From an uncultured Gammaproteobacteria bacterium (GTDB taxonomy: Bacteria; Pseudomonadota; Gammaproteobacteria; Pseudomonadales; Litorivicinaceae), in assembly GCA_913057215.1 (NCBI GenBank), contig CAJXNQ010000002.1, positions 1-64,000 on the forward strand: a DNA stretch of 64,000 nucleotides, written 5' to 3'. How positions within the stretch are numbered: position 1 is the first letter of the stretch; every line of letters begins with the position of its first letter. This document shows positions 44,023-53,464 of this stretch, in pieces. The notes under the pieces were generated by a model, which was not told where the DNA came from, made no database searches, and was given only the letters and a program-made list of their open reading frames with translations. The position numbers and the translations under genes are program-made.

Positions 44023-45390
44023 ATGTTTAATTCGTTAAGTGAACGTCTTTCGCAGACGCTTCAGTCAATGGGTAAAAAGGCTCGGCTGACTGAAGACAAT
44101 ATTGCACAGACGCTCAAAGAAGTCCGAAAAGCTTTGCTCGAGGCCGACGTAGCCCTGCCCGTGGTCAAGCAGTTTGTATCGCAGGTCCGAACCCGTGCAC
44201 TGGGTCGCGAGGTCCGGGCGAGTCTGACGCCAGGTCAGCAATTTCTGAAAGTGGTGCAAAGTGAGCTGGAGGCTGTCTTAGGTGGCCCTTCTGAACAGCT
44301 GAATTTGGCAGCGCGGCCGCCTGCGGTGGTTTTGCTTGCTGGACTGCAGGGTGCAGGTAAAACCACAACAGCAGCCAAGCTGGCTAAGTTTTTGACCACG
44401 CGCGAGAAGAAAAAGGTGTTATTGGTCAGTGTCGATGTCTATCGGCCTGCCGCCATGGAGCAGCTTGCCACCTTGGGTGCGCAAATCGAGGTGGATGTGT
44501 TTCCATCCACGCCGGATCGGCAACCAATCGATCTGGCGCGGGAGGCCAAGGCCAAAGCGGACGTCTCGGCGTATGATGTACTGATCGTCGACACCGCCGG
44601 TCGACTCGGGGTCGATGAGGCCATGATGGCTGAGATCTCAGCACTGAATCAGGCGCTTGATCCAATTGAAACCCTGTTTGTGGTTGATTCGATGACCGGT
44701 CAAGACGCAGCCAATACCGCAAAAGCCTTTGCCGATGTCCTGCCGCTCACCGGTGTGATCTTGACCAAAGCCGATGGCGATGCCCGCGGTGGTGCCGCTC
44801 TATCTGTGAAGACCATCACGGGCCAGCCCATCAAGTTTATGGGTGTTGGAGAAACCGTGGATGGGCTTGAAGCCTTCCATCCGGATCGCCTGGCGTCCCG
44901 TATTCTGGGTATGGGCGACATGATGAGCCTGATCGAGGAAGCAGAGCAGAAACTCGATCGCGCCAAAGCCGAGAAAGTGGCGAAAAAAGTCATGAAAGGC
45001 AAAGGCTTTGATCTCGAGGATTTTCGTGACCAATTGCAGCAGATGCGCAATATGGGTGGGATGCAGGCGTTGCTTGAAAAAATGCCTGGCATGGGTCAGA
45101 TGGGGCAGCAGGTCCAAAATGCGGTGGACGAGAAGCAGTTTGGCCGCATGGAAGCTGTGATCAATTCCATGACGCCCGGTGAGCGGCGAACACCGGATGT
45201 CATCAATGGCTCGCGCAAGCAGCGAATTGCGAAGGGCTCTGGAACCGACGTTCAAGAAGTCAATAAAGTCATCAAGCAGCATAAGCAGATGGCCAAGATG
45301 ATGAAGAAGGTCGGTAAAAAGGGAGGCATGGCGAACATGATGCGCGGTTTGGGCGGTATGCAACCGCCAGGCGGGATGCCAAGGTTGTAA
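44023..45390 (+). CDS. ffh: Signal recognition particle protein Ffh
   Basis: GLQGAGKTTTAAKLAKFL; DTAGRLGVDEAMMAEI; Met-rich M domain. Confidence 0.97.
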   Translation: MFNSLSERLSQTLQSMGKKARLTEDNIAQTLKEVRKALLEADVALPVVKQFVSQVRTRALGREVRASLTPGQQFLKVVQSELEAVLGGPSEQLNLAARPPAVVLLAGLQGAGKTTTAAKLAKFLTTREKKKVLLVSVDVYRPAAMEQLATLGAQIEVDVFPSTPDRQPIDLAREAKAKADVSAYDVLIVDTAGRLGVDEAMMAEISALNQALDPIETLFVVDSMTGQDAANTAKAFADVLPLTGVILTKADGDARGGAALSVKTITGQPIKFMGVGETVDGLEAFHPDRLASRILGMGDMMSLIEEAEQKLDRAKAEKVAKKVMKGKGFDLEDFRDQLQQMRNMGGMQALLEKMPGMGQMGQQVQNAVDEKQFGRMEAVINSMTPGERRTPDVINGSRKQRIAKGSGTDVQEVNKVIKQHKQMAKMMKKVGKKGGMANMMRGLGGMQPPGGMPRL

Positions 45391-45413
45391 GTTGGCCCCA
45401 AACTCATTATGAT
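45385..45413 (+). promoter_or_regulatory. Candidate promoter of rpsP-rimM-trmD-rplS overlapping the ffh stop
   Basis: TTGTAA-N17-TATGAT followed by TGCGCGCC. Confidence 0.65.
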
Positions 45414-45470
45414 TGCGCGCCTTTGAATTTGAGGCTCTTTTAGATAGAGCAAAACACAGGATAGAAACAC

Positions 45471-45716
45471 ATGGTAACGATTCGTCTCTCACGCGGCGGT
45501 TCTAAAAAGCGTCCGTTCTATCACTTGACAGTGACAGACAGCCGCAACGCACGCGACGGTCGCTTCATTGAGCGCGTGGGCTTTTTTAACCCAGTGGCTC
45601 AGGGTCAGGCGGAGCGTCTTCGGGTTGATCTCGAGCGTGTTGATCATTGGATTGGCCTCGGCGCAAAAGCCTCAGATCGCGTGCAGCGCTTGATCAAGGA
45701 CGCGCGCCAAGGCTGA
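45471..45716 (+). CDS. rpsP: 30S ribosomal protein S16
   Basis: [41 protein letters not shown]. Confidence 0.97.
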   Translation: MVTIRLSRGGSKKRPFYHLTVTDSRNARDGRFIERVGFFNPVAQGQAERLRVDLERVDHWIGLGAKASDRVQRLIKDARQG

Positions 45717-46258
45717 TGGCTGAGGCGATTGTCGTAGGGCGCATTCGGTCTCCCTATGGCGTGAAAGGCTGGGTGTGGATGGACAGTTTCACCGATGACC
45801 CAGCTTCGGTGTTTGAATGGACACCTTGGACACTGTCCCGGCAGGCAGACCCTGTCAGTGGGCGTGATGCAGTTGAAGGCATTGAAGTGGTGCCGTCTGA
45901 GTGGGCGGCGCGACAGAAAGGCTGGGTGGTGCGATTGGATAATCGCACCGATCGAACCGCGGTTGAGCCGTTGGTGAACTGCCTGATTACAGTCGATGCG
46001 GCACATTTGCCTGCATTGGACGCAGATACATTTTATTGGCGTGATCTGACGGGGTGTCGAGTGGTCACGTCGACAGGACAGCAATTGGGTGCTGTCAGTG
46101 CAGTCATGGCAACAGGCGCCAACGATGTGTTGGTGGTTCAGGGTGACGCACAGAGTCTCGACGAACGGGAGCGATTGATTCCCTTCATCGATTCGGTGGC
46201 GACCGAGGTCGATGTGCAAGGCCGACGGATTTGCGTCGACTGGGACCCGGAGTTTTGA
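45716..46258 (+). CDS. rimM: Ribosome maturation factor RimM
   Basis: VVGRIRSPYGVKGWVWMDSFTDDP; ATG overlaps rpsP stop. Confidence 0.95.
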   Translation: MAEAIVVGRIRSPYGVKGWVWMDSFTDDPASVFEWTPWTLSRQADPVSGRDAVEGIEVVPSEWAARQKGWVVRLDNRTDRTAVEPLVNCLITVDAAHLPALDADTFYWRDLTGCRVVTSTGQQLGAVSAVMATGANDVLVVQGDAQSLDERERLIPFIDSVATEVDVQGRRICVDWDPEF

Positions 46259-46259
46259 G

Positions 46260-46997
46260 ATGAAATGGGGTGTGGTCACCCTGTTTCCTGACATGGTCGA
46301 GAGTGCGCTCTCCCATGGTGTGATCGGGCGCGGATTGCGAGATGAATTGCTTGAGTTGGCAACCTTCAATCCACGCGATCATGCAACCGACGTGCATCAG
46401 TCGGTGGATGACCGGCCCTATGGTGGCGGTCCCGGAATGCTGATGCAGGTTGAGACATTACGTGCAGCGATCGCCGAGGCGAAGCGGCAATTGCCAAGCG
46501 CGCCGGTGGTGTATTTAAGCCCGCAGGGTGAGCCGCTAGAGCAGTCGCTGGTGACAGAGTTGGCAAGTGGTCCGGAATTGATTTTGATTGCGGGACGCTA
46601 TGAGGGGATTGATGAGCGCGTGATTGCGCTGGATGTCGATCGTGAAATATCGCTTGGCGATTTTGTCCTCTCAGGTGGAGAGCCCGCGGCGATCGCAGTG
46701 TTGGATGCGGTCGGGCGTTTGGTTCCAGGTGTATTGGGTTCGCACGAGAGTGCGAATCAGGATTCGTTCAGTGCGGGCTTACTTGACCATCCGCACTACA
46801 CGCGTCCAGAGCGAATCGATGGGCATGAGGTGCCAGAGGTCTTGCTCAGTGGCCACCACGAGCGCATTGCGCAGTGGCGGAGAAAACAAGCTTTAGGGCG
46901 CACGTGGCAACGTCGGCCTGATTTATTGGCGCAGTTGGAGTTGTCGTCTGACGACCAGGCGCTGTTGGAAGAATTTAAAAAGGAGTCAAAGCCGTGA
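46260..46997 (+). CDS. trmD: tRNA (guanine37-N1)-methyltransferase
   Basis: [48 protein letters not shown]. Confidence 0.97.
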   Translation: MKWGVVTLFPDMVESALSHGVIGRGLRDELLELATFNPRDHATDVHQSVDDRPYGGGPGMLMQVETLRAAIAEAKRQLPSAPVVYLSPQGEPLEQSLVTELASGPELILIAGRYEGIDERVIALDVDREISLGDFVLSGGEPAAIAVLDAVGRLVPGVLGSHESANQDSFSAGLLDHPHYTRPERIDGHEVPEVLLSGHHERIAQWRRKQALGRTWQRRPDLLAQLELSSDDQALLEEFKKESKP

Positions 46998-47353
46998 GCA
47001 TGAATCCAATCATTGAAGCGCTCAACAATGAGCAAATGAAGCAAGATGTTCCTGCGTTCGCGCCCGGTGACACGGTCGTGATTCAGGTGAAGGTTAAAGA
47101 GGGCACGCGTGAGCGTTTGCAGGCGTTTGAAGGGGTTGTGATTTCAAAGTCAAACCGCGGCCTGCACTCAAACTTCATTGTCCGCAAAATCTCGCATGGT
47201 GTCGGAGTGGAGCGGACCTTCCAGTTGCATTCGCCACTGATTGATTCGATCACGGTGAAGCGCCGTGGTGACGTCCGCAAGGCCAAGCTGTATCACCTAC
47301 GTGAGCTTTCTGGAAAAGCGGCTCGAATCAAGGAAAAGCTCGACACCAAGTAA
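46994..47353 (+). CDS. rplS: 50S ribosomal protein L19
   Basis: [37 protein letters not shown]. Confidence 0.97.
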   Translation: MSMNPIIEALNNEQMKQDVPAFAPGDTVVIQVKVKEGTRERLQAFEGVVISKSNRGLHSNFIVRKISHGVGVERTFQLHSPLIDSITVKRRGDVRKAKLYHLRELSGKAARIKEKLDTK

Positions 47354-47359
47354 ACAGAG

Positions 47360-48043
47360 ATGGAGATCGATTCCACTCGGGTGGGCGCGGACTCTGCTCA
47401 CACTCTATCGAAGCTCTTTACTTCACTTGACGCAGAAGACCGGACTGAAATTGCCGGTCTTTTTGCGTTGATGCATCGCCATCATGTCCCTGAGGGGGAT
47501 GTTCTATTTCGCCCAGGGGTCTCCTGTGAACGCTTTGCCGTGGTGGTCGAGGGCGCAGTTTCAGTCAATTTGATTGATGGGCTTCGGGAAAAAGTGTTGT
47601 ACACCGTTGAACCCGGTCAATTGTGTGTCCATACCCTGACCAACCTGCTCAATGATCGTGAGTACCAAGCTACGGCCATCGCGCAAAAGGACACACAGGT
47701 TGGATGGATGGATGCGACGAGCTTCCGTGCACACTATCAGGCCTCGCATGCGCTGCAACGGCTCATCGTGGCATCGCTGTCTGAGCGTTGTTTCCATTTC
47801 GTGCGTGATATCCATGATCTGTGTTTCCGATCGATTGAATCACGACTCGCAGAATGTCTGATACAGCATGCAGGCCAAGATGGTTGCGTGTATCTGTCAC
47901 ACCAGCAACTGGCTGCATACCTCGGCTCAACACGAGAAGTGATCAGTCGACAGTTAAAAGCGTTGGCCATGGCCGGACTGTGTAGGCTCAAACGTGGCCA
48001 GATTGAAATTGCAGATGTAGAGCAATTGCTCGCCCGAACCTGA
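47360..48043 (+). CDS. Crp/Fnr family transcriptional regulator
   Basis: cNMP-binding-like N-terminal domain (PEGDVLFRPGVSCERFAVVVEGAVSV) and C-terminal HTH (LSHQQLAAYLGSTREVISRQLKALAMAGLCRLKRGQIEI). Confidence 0.92.
   Translation: MEIDSTRVGADSAHTLSKLFTSLDAEDRTEIAGLFALMHRHHVPEGDVLFRPGVSCERFAVVVEGAVSVNLIDGLREKVLYTVEPGQLCVHTLTNLLNDREYQATAIAQKDTQVGWMDATSFRAHYQASHALQRLIVASLSERCFHFVRDIHDLCFRSIESRLAECLIQHAGQDGCVYLSHQQLAAYLGSTREVISRQLKALAMAGLCRLKRGQIEIADVEQLLART
47436..47464 (+). terminator. Terminator-like hairpin embedded in the Crp/Fnr 5' coding region
   Basis: AAGACCGG-N10-CCGGTCTT followed by TTT; lies 83 nt after rplS stop. Confidence 0.65.
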
Positions 48044-48044
48044 G

Positions 48045-48059
48045 TGTGACTTTGTCACA
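48045..48059 (+). promoter_or_regulatory. Candidate Crp/Fnr-family operator
   Basis: TGTGAC-TTT-GTCACA perfect inverted repeat between the regulator stop and the next gene; extended -10 TGCGATAAT at 48077-48085. Confidence 0.65.
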
Positions 48060-48113
48060 GAATAATGTGCTCTGCTTGCGATAATGCGCCCATCAATGGA
48101 TGGAGGTTATGTC

Positions 48114-49301
48114 ATGTATTCACCGCTTTATTTTCTCGCAGCACTCGGTGCCGGCGGATTATCGGTCACATTTTTTCTGATGTTGATGTTCTGGATCCCA
48201 CATCCAGGCCAACCGATTCCTGTCTTTGAAGACTGGGTGTTGGCGTTTCAGACAGGTGACTTGGCCACGCAGGCGCTGATTATTGTTGCACTATCCGGGG
48301 TTGCTTTTTTCGTTGTGCAACATGTCCGCTTACTTGTGCTGAACTATCGCCTGATGGCTGAGTATCGGAAAACATCAGACTATCAAGCGTTTCTGAACAG
48401 TCCGCAGCAAACCCAAGAATTGGCGATGCCCTTGGCAACAGCGATGACTGTCAATGCCGCGTTGATCGTGGGTGCACTGTTTGTGCCCAAACTGTGGTCG
48501 ATTGTTGAGTATTTGTTTCCATTGGCGATGGTCGCCTTTTTTGCACTCGGTGTGTGGGCCGTCCGGCTGTACGCGCGGACATTCCATCAGGCCACACAAG
48601 GGCAGGTGAACTTAGGTGGAGCGGCGAGCTTTGCGCAGGTGTTACCTGCCTTTACATTCTCCATGGTGGCGGTTGGTTTGGCAGCGCCTGCTGCCTTATC
48701 AAACACTCCCTGGGTTGTGGCTCTCAGTTTGACGCTGTCGACTTTTTTTGCAGTCAGTGCCATCGTGATTGCAGTGATCAAAACATCGATCGCACTGTCT
48801 AAAATGCTCAGTGAAGGTTTGGATGAGTCGGCCTTACCGACACTTTGGATCTGGGTACCCGTATTGACGGTCTTGAGCATCACCTTCATGCGTCAAGATC
48901 ACGGTGTGACGCATACATTGGGTCTCGCATCCACGGGTGATTGGCTGATGCCTCTGCTGCTGGTGGTCTCCGCACAATTGTTTGTCATCGTCTTTGGGGC
49001 CATTGCCATGCAGACACATGCGTACCTGCCGCGGGTGTGGCGTGGTGAGGTCCAAAATGCACCGGTGTTTTCGTTGATTTGTCCGGGTGTTGCCTTGTCT
49101 GTGAGTCTGCAGTTTCTGATCAATAAAGGATTTGTCGCAGCCGGCGTGGTTACAAAGTTCAGCGCGACCTACTGGATATTGAGCGCAATTCCAGTGGTGT
49201 TGGCTGTGATGACAATCTGGGTCTTTCTCCGACTCATGCACGGATTTTTAAAAGAGCGTGATACGCTTTTCAATCATGGAAATGCGGTCGAAGCTCGATG
49301 A
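48114..49301 (+). CDS. Multi-pass integral membrane protein (possibly TsoY-like; tentative)
   Basis: About 395 aa, very hydrophobic with several TM segments, MYSPLYFLAALGAGGLSVTFFLMLMFWIPHPGQPIPVFEDW; ATG 48114 has GGAGG 7 nt upstream, unlike track start 48084. Confidence 0.65.
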   Translation: MYSPLYFLAALGAGGLSVTFFLMLMFWIPHPGQPIPVFEDWVLAFQTGDLATQALIIVALSGVAFFVVQHVRLLVLNYRLMAEYRKTSDYQAFLNSPQQTQELAMPLATAMTVNAALIVGALFVPKLWSIVEYLFPLAMVAFFALGVWAVRLYARTFHQATQGQVNLGGAASFAQVLPAFTFSMVAVGLAAPAALSNTPWVVALSLTLSTFFAVSAIVIAVIKTSIALSKMLSEGLDESALPTLWIWVPVLTVLSITFMRQDHGVTHTLGLASTGDWLMPLLLVVSAQLFVIVFGAIAMQTHAYLPRVWRGEVQNAPVFSLICPGVALSVSLQFLINKGFVAAGVVTKFSATYWILSAIPVVLAVMTIWVFLRLMHGFLKERDTLFNHGNAVEAR

Positions 49302-50163
49302 CTATCTGGATGCGCTCTATTTAGAGCGAGGGCTTTCAGAGACAACGCTCAGCGCCTACAGAGTCGATCTCGTGGGCGCTGCTGCCTTTGCTGAAGCGCG
49401 TGCTCAAGAACTGTCGGATCTGAGTGATGCCGATATTCAAGAATACATCGGTCAGTTGTTTGCGACGGGCCGACAAACCAGTTCGATCCAAAGACGACTG
49501 TCTGCGTTACATGGTTACTTCAAATACCTGGTGCGGACCGGTCAGCGCGCAGACGACCCGATGGCGCGCGTCTCACGTCCCTCTAAAGGGCACATGCTGC
49601 CAAAGACATTGAGTGAAGCCGAGGTGACACGCCTTCTCGATGCGCCAGATGTGGAGTCGATAATTGGCCTTCGAGATCGAGCCATGCTTGAGGTGTTGTA
49701 TGCCTCTGGGTTGCGTGTGAGTGAACTCTGTGGGCTATTGCGCAGTCAGCTGAGTCTTGAACAGGGTGTAGTGCGAGTGATCGGTAAGGGCAGTAAAGAG
49801 CGTTTGGTGCCTCTGGGAGATGCCGCCCGACATTGGCTTGAAGCCTATCTGAAAAACGCGCGCCCTGAATTTGCAGATCCATCAGGACCGGCTGTTTTCC
49901 CGGGACGGACGGGTCGGCCAATGACACGCCAAACGTTCTGGCATCGGCTGAAGCAGTTGGCGGTCAAGGCAGATATTCAGAAGGATTTGAGCCCACACAC
50001 TTTAAGACATGCATTTGCCACTCATCTGGTGAATCATGGCGCGGACCTTCGAGTGGTGCAGCTGCTGCTTGGCCACGAGGATTTGTCCACGACACAAATC
50101 TATACCTATGTGGCGCGAGAGCGATTAAAACAATTGCACAGTCAACATCACCCGCGCGCATGA
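49276..50163 (+). CDS. xerD: Tyrosine site-specific recombinase XerD
   Basis: Phage-integrase catalytic pattern LRHAFATHLVNHGADLRVVQLLLGHEDLSTTQIYTYV; next to dsbC. Confidence 0.95.
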   Translation: MEMRSKLDDYLDALYLERGLSETTLSAYRVDLVGAAAFAEARAQELSDLSDADIQEYIGQLFATGRQTSSIQRRLSALHGYFKYLVRTGQRADDPMARVSRPSKGHMLPKTLSEAEVTRLLDAPDVESIIGLRDRAMLEVLYASGLRVSELCGLLRSQLSLEQGVVRVIGKGSKERLVPLGDAARHWLEAYLKNARPEFADPSGPAVFPGRTGRPMTRQTFWHRLKQLAVKADIQKDLSPHTLRHAFATHLVNHGADLRVVQLLLGHEDLSTTQIYTYVARERLKQLHSQHHPRA

Positions 50164-50196
50164 GCTACACTTGAGACAGATTCGATGGAGAGTTGT

Positions 50197-50910
50197 ATGC
50201 GTTGGCTAATTGCACTACTGATGGCCTGGTCTGTACCTGCCATATCCGATGAGACCGTGATCCGAGACAAGATTCTTGGCATCAATCCGGTCATCCAAAT
50301 TCAATCGGTCAAGCCGATTGCTGACTCACCATTTTTCGAAGTGGTGTTGTCCAATGGCGAACGGATTTATACCGACGCGCGTGCGCAGCACTTTGTGGCA
50401 GGGGATCTGTATGCAGTCGGTGTGGGTCAGGTGACAAATCTGACCGATTTGGCGAGGCAGGATGAACGGAAAGTCATGCTCCAATCGCTGGATGCTTCAG
50501 AACTCGTTGTATTTGAGCCCCAAGGGGACGTCGCGCATGACTTACTGGTTTTCACGGACATCGACTGTGGCTATTGCCGGAAACTGCACGAGGAAATTGA
50601 GAATTTGTTAGCCAATGGGGTGCGCGTCAGTTATGCCGCCTTCCCAAGAGCGGGTGTGGGCTCTGAGTCCTTTGAAAAATATGTCTCAGTCGTCTGCGCC
50701 GATGATCAGCAGCAGGCCATGACCGAGGCCAAGCAAGGCATTGATCCCGACCCTAAAACCTGTGCCAATGCAGTCGAGGCGCAATTTCGTTTAGGTCAGA
50801 GTTTGGGCATCAGTGGTACGCCCACTTTGATTTTTGACGATGGATCCATGCAGCCTGGATATGCCCCGTGGAACGAGCTTTTAAAGCGCATGAATCAAAC
50901 GGGCTCATAG
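50197..50910 (+). CDS. dsbC: Periplasmic disulfide isomerase DsbC
   Basis: Signal peptide MRWLIALLMAWSVPAIS; FTDIDCGYCRKLHEE; SGTPTLIFDDG. Confidence 0.92.
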   Translation: MRWLIALLMAWSVPAISDETVIRDKILGINPVIQIQSVKPIADSPFFEVVLSNGERIYTDARAQHFVAGDLYAVGVGQVTNLTDLARQDERKVMLQSLDASELVVFEPQGDVAHDLLVFTDIDCGYCRKLHEEIENLLANGVRVSYAAFPRAGVGSESFEKYVSVVCADDQQQAMTEAKQGIDPDPKTCANAVEAQFRLGQSLGISGTPTLIFDDGSMQPGYAPWNELLKRMNQTGS

Positions 50911-50948
50911 GCTACACTTGAATGTTTACGACAACTGAGTAACCGATT

Positions 50949-52145
50949 GTGGATACACGTTTCCCTCGCATCGAGCGGCTGCCACCCTATGTATTTAATG
51001 TCATTGGCGAAATGCGCCAGGCGGCGCGCGCCGCTGGGGAAGACGTCATTGATTTTTCAATGGGCAATCCAGATCAGCCAACACCAAGCCACATTGTCTC
51101 CAAGCTTGTTGAAACTGCTGAGCGCGATGACACGCATCGATACTCGCAGTCCAAAGGAATTCCACGACTCCGTCGTGCCATGGCCAATTGGTATAAAACC
51201 CGCTATGACGTCGACCTGAATCCTGAGACCGAAGTGATTACGACGATCGGGTCTAAAGAGGGCCTTGCGCACCTTGCCATGGCCACTTTAGGACCGGGTG
51301 ATGCGGTGCTGGTTCCGAATCCAGCCTATCCGATTCATCCGTATGGGTTCGTGATCGCAGGCGCCGACATTCGGCATGTCCCCTTGGTACCTGGCCAAGA
51401 TTTTTTTGCCGAGCTCGTTAAGCAAATCGAGACCTCCTGGCCGCGTCCAAAAATGCTGGTGTTGAACTTCCCAGCCAATCCAACGGCCATGTGTGTTGAG
51501 CTCGACTTCTTTGAGCGCGTTGTCGAAATCGCCAAAGCGCACGACATCTGGGTTGTCCAAGATCTCGCATATGCAGACATTTGCTTCGATGGCTATGTGG
51601 CACCGTCGATATTGCAGATACCGGGTGCAAAAGACATTGCAGTCGAATTTTTCTCACTGTCGAAAAGCTACAACATGCCGGGGTGGCGCGTCGGCTTTGC
51701 AGCCGGAAATCCAGAACTGATTGGAGCCTTGGCACGAATTAAGTCCTATCTGGACTATGGCACCTTTACACCCATTCAGGTGGCTGCGATTGCAGCACTC
51801 GAGGGCGACCAGCGCTGTGTCCATGAGATTCGGGATATGTACCAATCCCGCCGCGACGTGCTCTGTGACGGACTTGAAGCCTTAGGGTGGCCTGTTGATA
51901 AGCCGAAGGCGACGATGTTTGTCTGGGCGAAAATCCCTGAGGCATTCCGAGACATGGGGTCGCTTGAGTTCGCCAAAAAATTGATCTCAGACGCCAATGT
52001 CGCTGTGAGTCCTGGGATCGGGTTTGGTCAGTATGGGGACGATCATGTCCGCTTTGCTTTAATTGAAAATGAACATCGCACGCGTCAGGCGCTTCGCAAC
52101 ATCAAACGGATGTTGCGAGTGACTGACAGCGTGACACACGCATAG
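50949..52145 (+). CDS. alaC: Pyridoxal-phosphate aminotransferase, AlaC-like
   Basis: [42 protein letters not shown]. Confidence 0.88.
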   Translation: MDTRFPRIERLPPYVFNVIGEMRQAARAAGEDVIDFSMGNPDQPTPSHIVSKLVETAERDDTHRYSQSKGIPRLRRAMANWYKTRYDVDLNPETEVITTIGSKEGLAHLAMATLGPGDAVLVPNPAYPIHPYGFVIAGADIRHVPLVPGQDFFAELVKQIETSWPRPKMLVLNFPANPTAMCVELDFFERVVEIAKAHDIWVVQDLAYADICFDGYVAPSILQIPGAKDIAVEFFSLSKSYNMPGWRVGFAAGNPELIGALARIKSYLDYGTFTPIQVAAIAALEGDQRCVHEIRDMYQSRRDVLCDGLEALGWPVDKPKATMFVWAKIPEAFRDMGSLEFAKKLISDANVAVSPGIGFGQYGDDHVRFALIENEHRTRQALRNIKRMLRVTDSVTHA

Positions 52146-52153
52146 GACGCATT

Positions 52154-53464
52154 TTGAAACCGATCGCTGTTGGCCTCGCTGGCTTGGGAACCGTTGCGCA
52201 AGGGACCTTGCATGTTCTTGAAAACAATCAAGACGAATTGACGCGCCGGATCGGGCGCCCACTTCAGATTACCCATGTGGGTGCACGCCGTGATCGAGAT
52301 GGGGTCGATCTCACCGGGATTCGCGTATCACGTGATTTGATGGATGTCGCGAGAGATCCAGACGTCGATGTCTTTGTCGAACTGATCGGTGGGACAGACT
52401 ACGCGCGCGAACTGATTGAGGCGGCCATTGAGTCCGGCAAGCATGTGGTGACAGCCAACAAAGCATTGATTGCCGAGTACGGTAACCAGATATTTGAAAA
52501 AGCGCAGGCCAAAGGGGTCACCGTCGCGTTTGAAGCTTCAGTCGCCGGTGGTATTCCAGTCATCAAGGCGCTTCGCGAGGGCTTGGCCGCAAATCAGATT
52601 CAATGGCTTGCCGGAATCATCAATGGCACTGGTAATTTCATTTTGACTGAAATGCGCGATGCCGGGCGCGATTTTGAAGATGTATTGGCTGAGGCACAGG
52701 CCCTTGGCTATGCAGAAGCAGATCCAACGTTTGATGTAGAGGGCATTGATGCAGCCCACAAGCTGTGCATCCTGGCGTCCATCGCCTTTGGGATTCCACT
52801 CAATTTCAATGCGGTCTATACCCAAGGCATCTCAGACATCGATTTGATCGACATCGATTATGCCGAAGAGCTCGGCTATCGCATTAAGCACTTGGGTATT
52901 GCACGTCGAACAGATCAGGGTATTGAAATGCGTGTGCATCCGACCTTGATCTCGGACAAACAGCTCCTGGCCAATGTGCATGGCGTGATGAATGCAGTGC
53001 AGATCCATGGTGATGCGGTCGGTTCGACCCTCCACTACGGTGCCGGTGCGGGTTCGTTGCCAACAGCCAGTGCCGTGGTTGCTGACTTGGTGGACTGTGC
53101 ACGTGCGTTGACATCGGACCCAACCAATCGTGTGCCGCATCTTGCGTTTCAGCCATCGCACTTAAATGATCTGCCGATTTTGCCGATGGCCGAGACCCTG
53201 TGTCCGTTTTATATCCGGCTGTCGGTTCGCGACGAAGTGGGCGTCTTGGCTGAGATCACCACAGTACTTTCGAAACACGGTGTTTCACTTGAGAGTATCT
53301 TGCAGAAAGATGGGGTCTCAGGTGAGCCGGTGGCGCTGATCCTATTGACCCATAAAGTTGTTGAGGGCGATTTAGAAGCCGCTCTCAAAACCATTGAAGG
53401 TGCGACCTTTGTGGTGGGTTCGCCTGTGGTGCTTCGTGTTGAAACCTTGGATGACACCCTATGA
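52154..53464 (+). CDS. hom: Homoserine dehydrogenase with ACT domain
   Basis: VGLAGLGTVAQGTLHVL; VVTANKALIAEYG; INGTGNFILTEM; TTG start. Confidence 0.95.
   Translation: MKPIAVGLAGLGTVAQGTLHVLENNQDELTRRIGRPLQITHVGARRDRDGVDLTGIRVSRDLMDVARDPDVDVFVELIGGTDYARELIEAAIESGKHVVTANKALIAEYGNQIFEKAQAKGVTVAFEASVAGGIPVIKALREGLAANQIQWLAGIINGTGNFILTEMRDAGRDFEDVLAEAQALGYAEADPTFDVEGIDAAHKLCILASIAFGIPLNFNAVYTQGISDIDLIDIDYAEELGYRIKHLGIARRTDQGIEMRVHPTLISDKQLLANVHGVMNAVQIHGDAVGSTLHYGAGAGSLPTASAVVADLVDCARALTSDPTNRVPHLAFQPSHLNDLPILPMAETLCPFYIRLSVRDEVGVLAEITTVLSKHGVSLESILQKDGVSGEPVALILLTHKVVEGDLEAALKTIEGATFVVGSPVVLRVETLDDTL

Noticed and set aside
44800-45492. 230-aa minus-strand ORF antisense to ffh
   Set aside because: Leu/His-rich shadow of the ffh M domain; no supporting signals.
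45644-46369. 241-aa minus-strand ORF antisense to rimM/trmD
   Set aside because: Shadow of confidently identified rimM and trmD; composition (His/Arg/Cys rich) is typical of spurious antisense ORFs.
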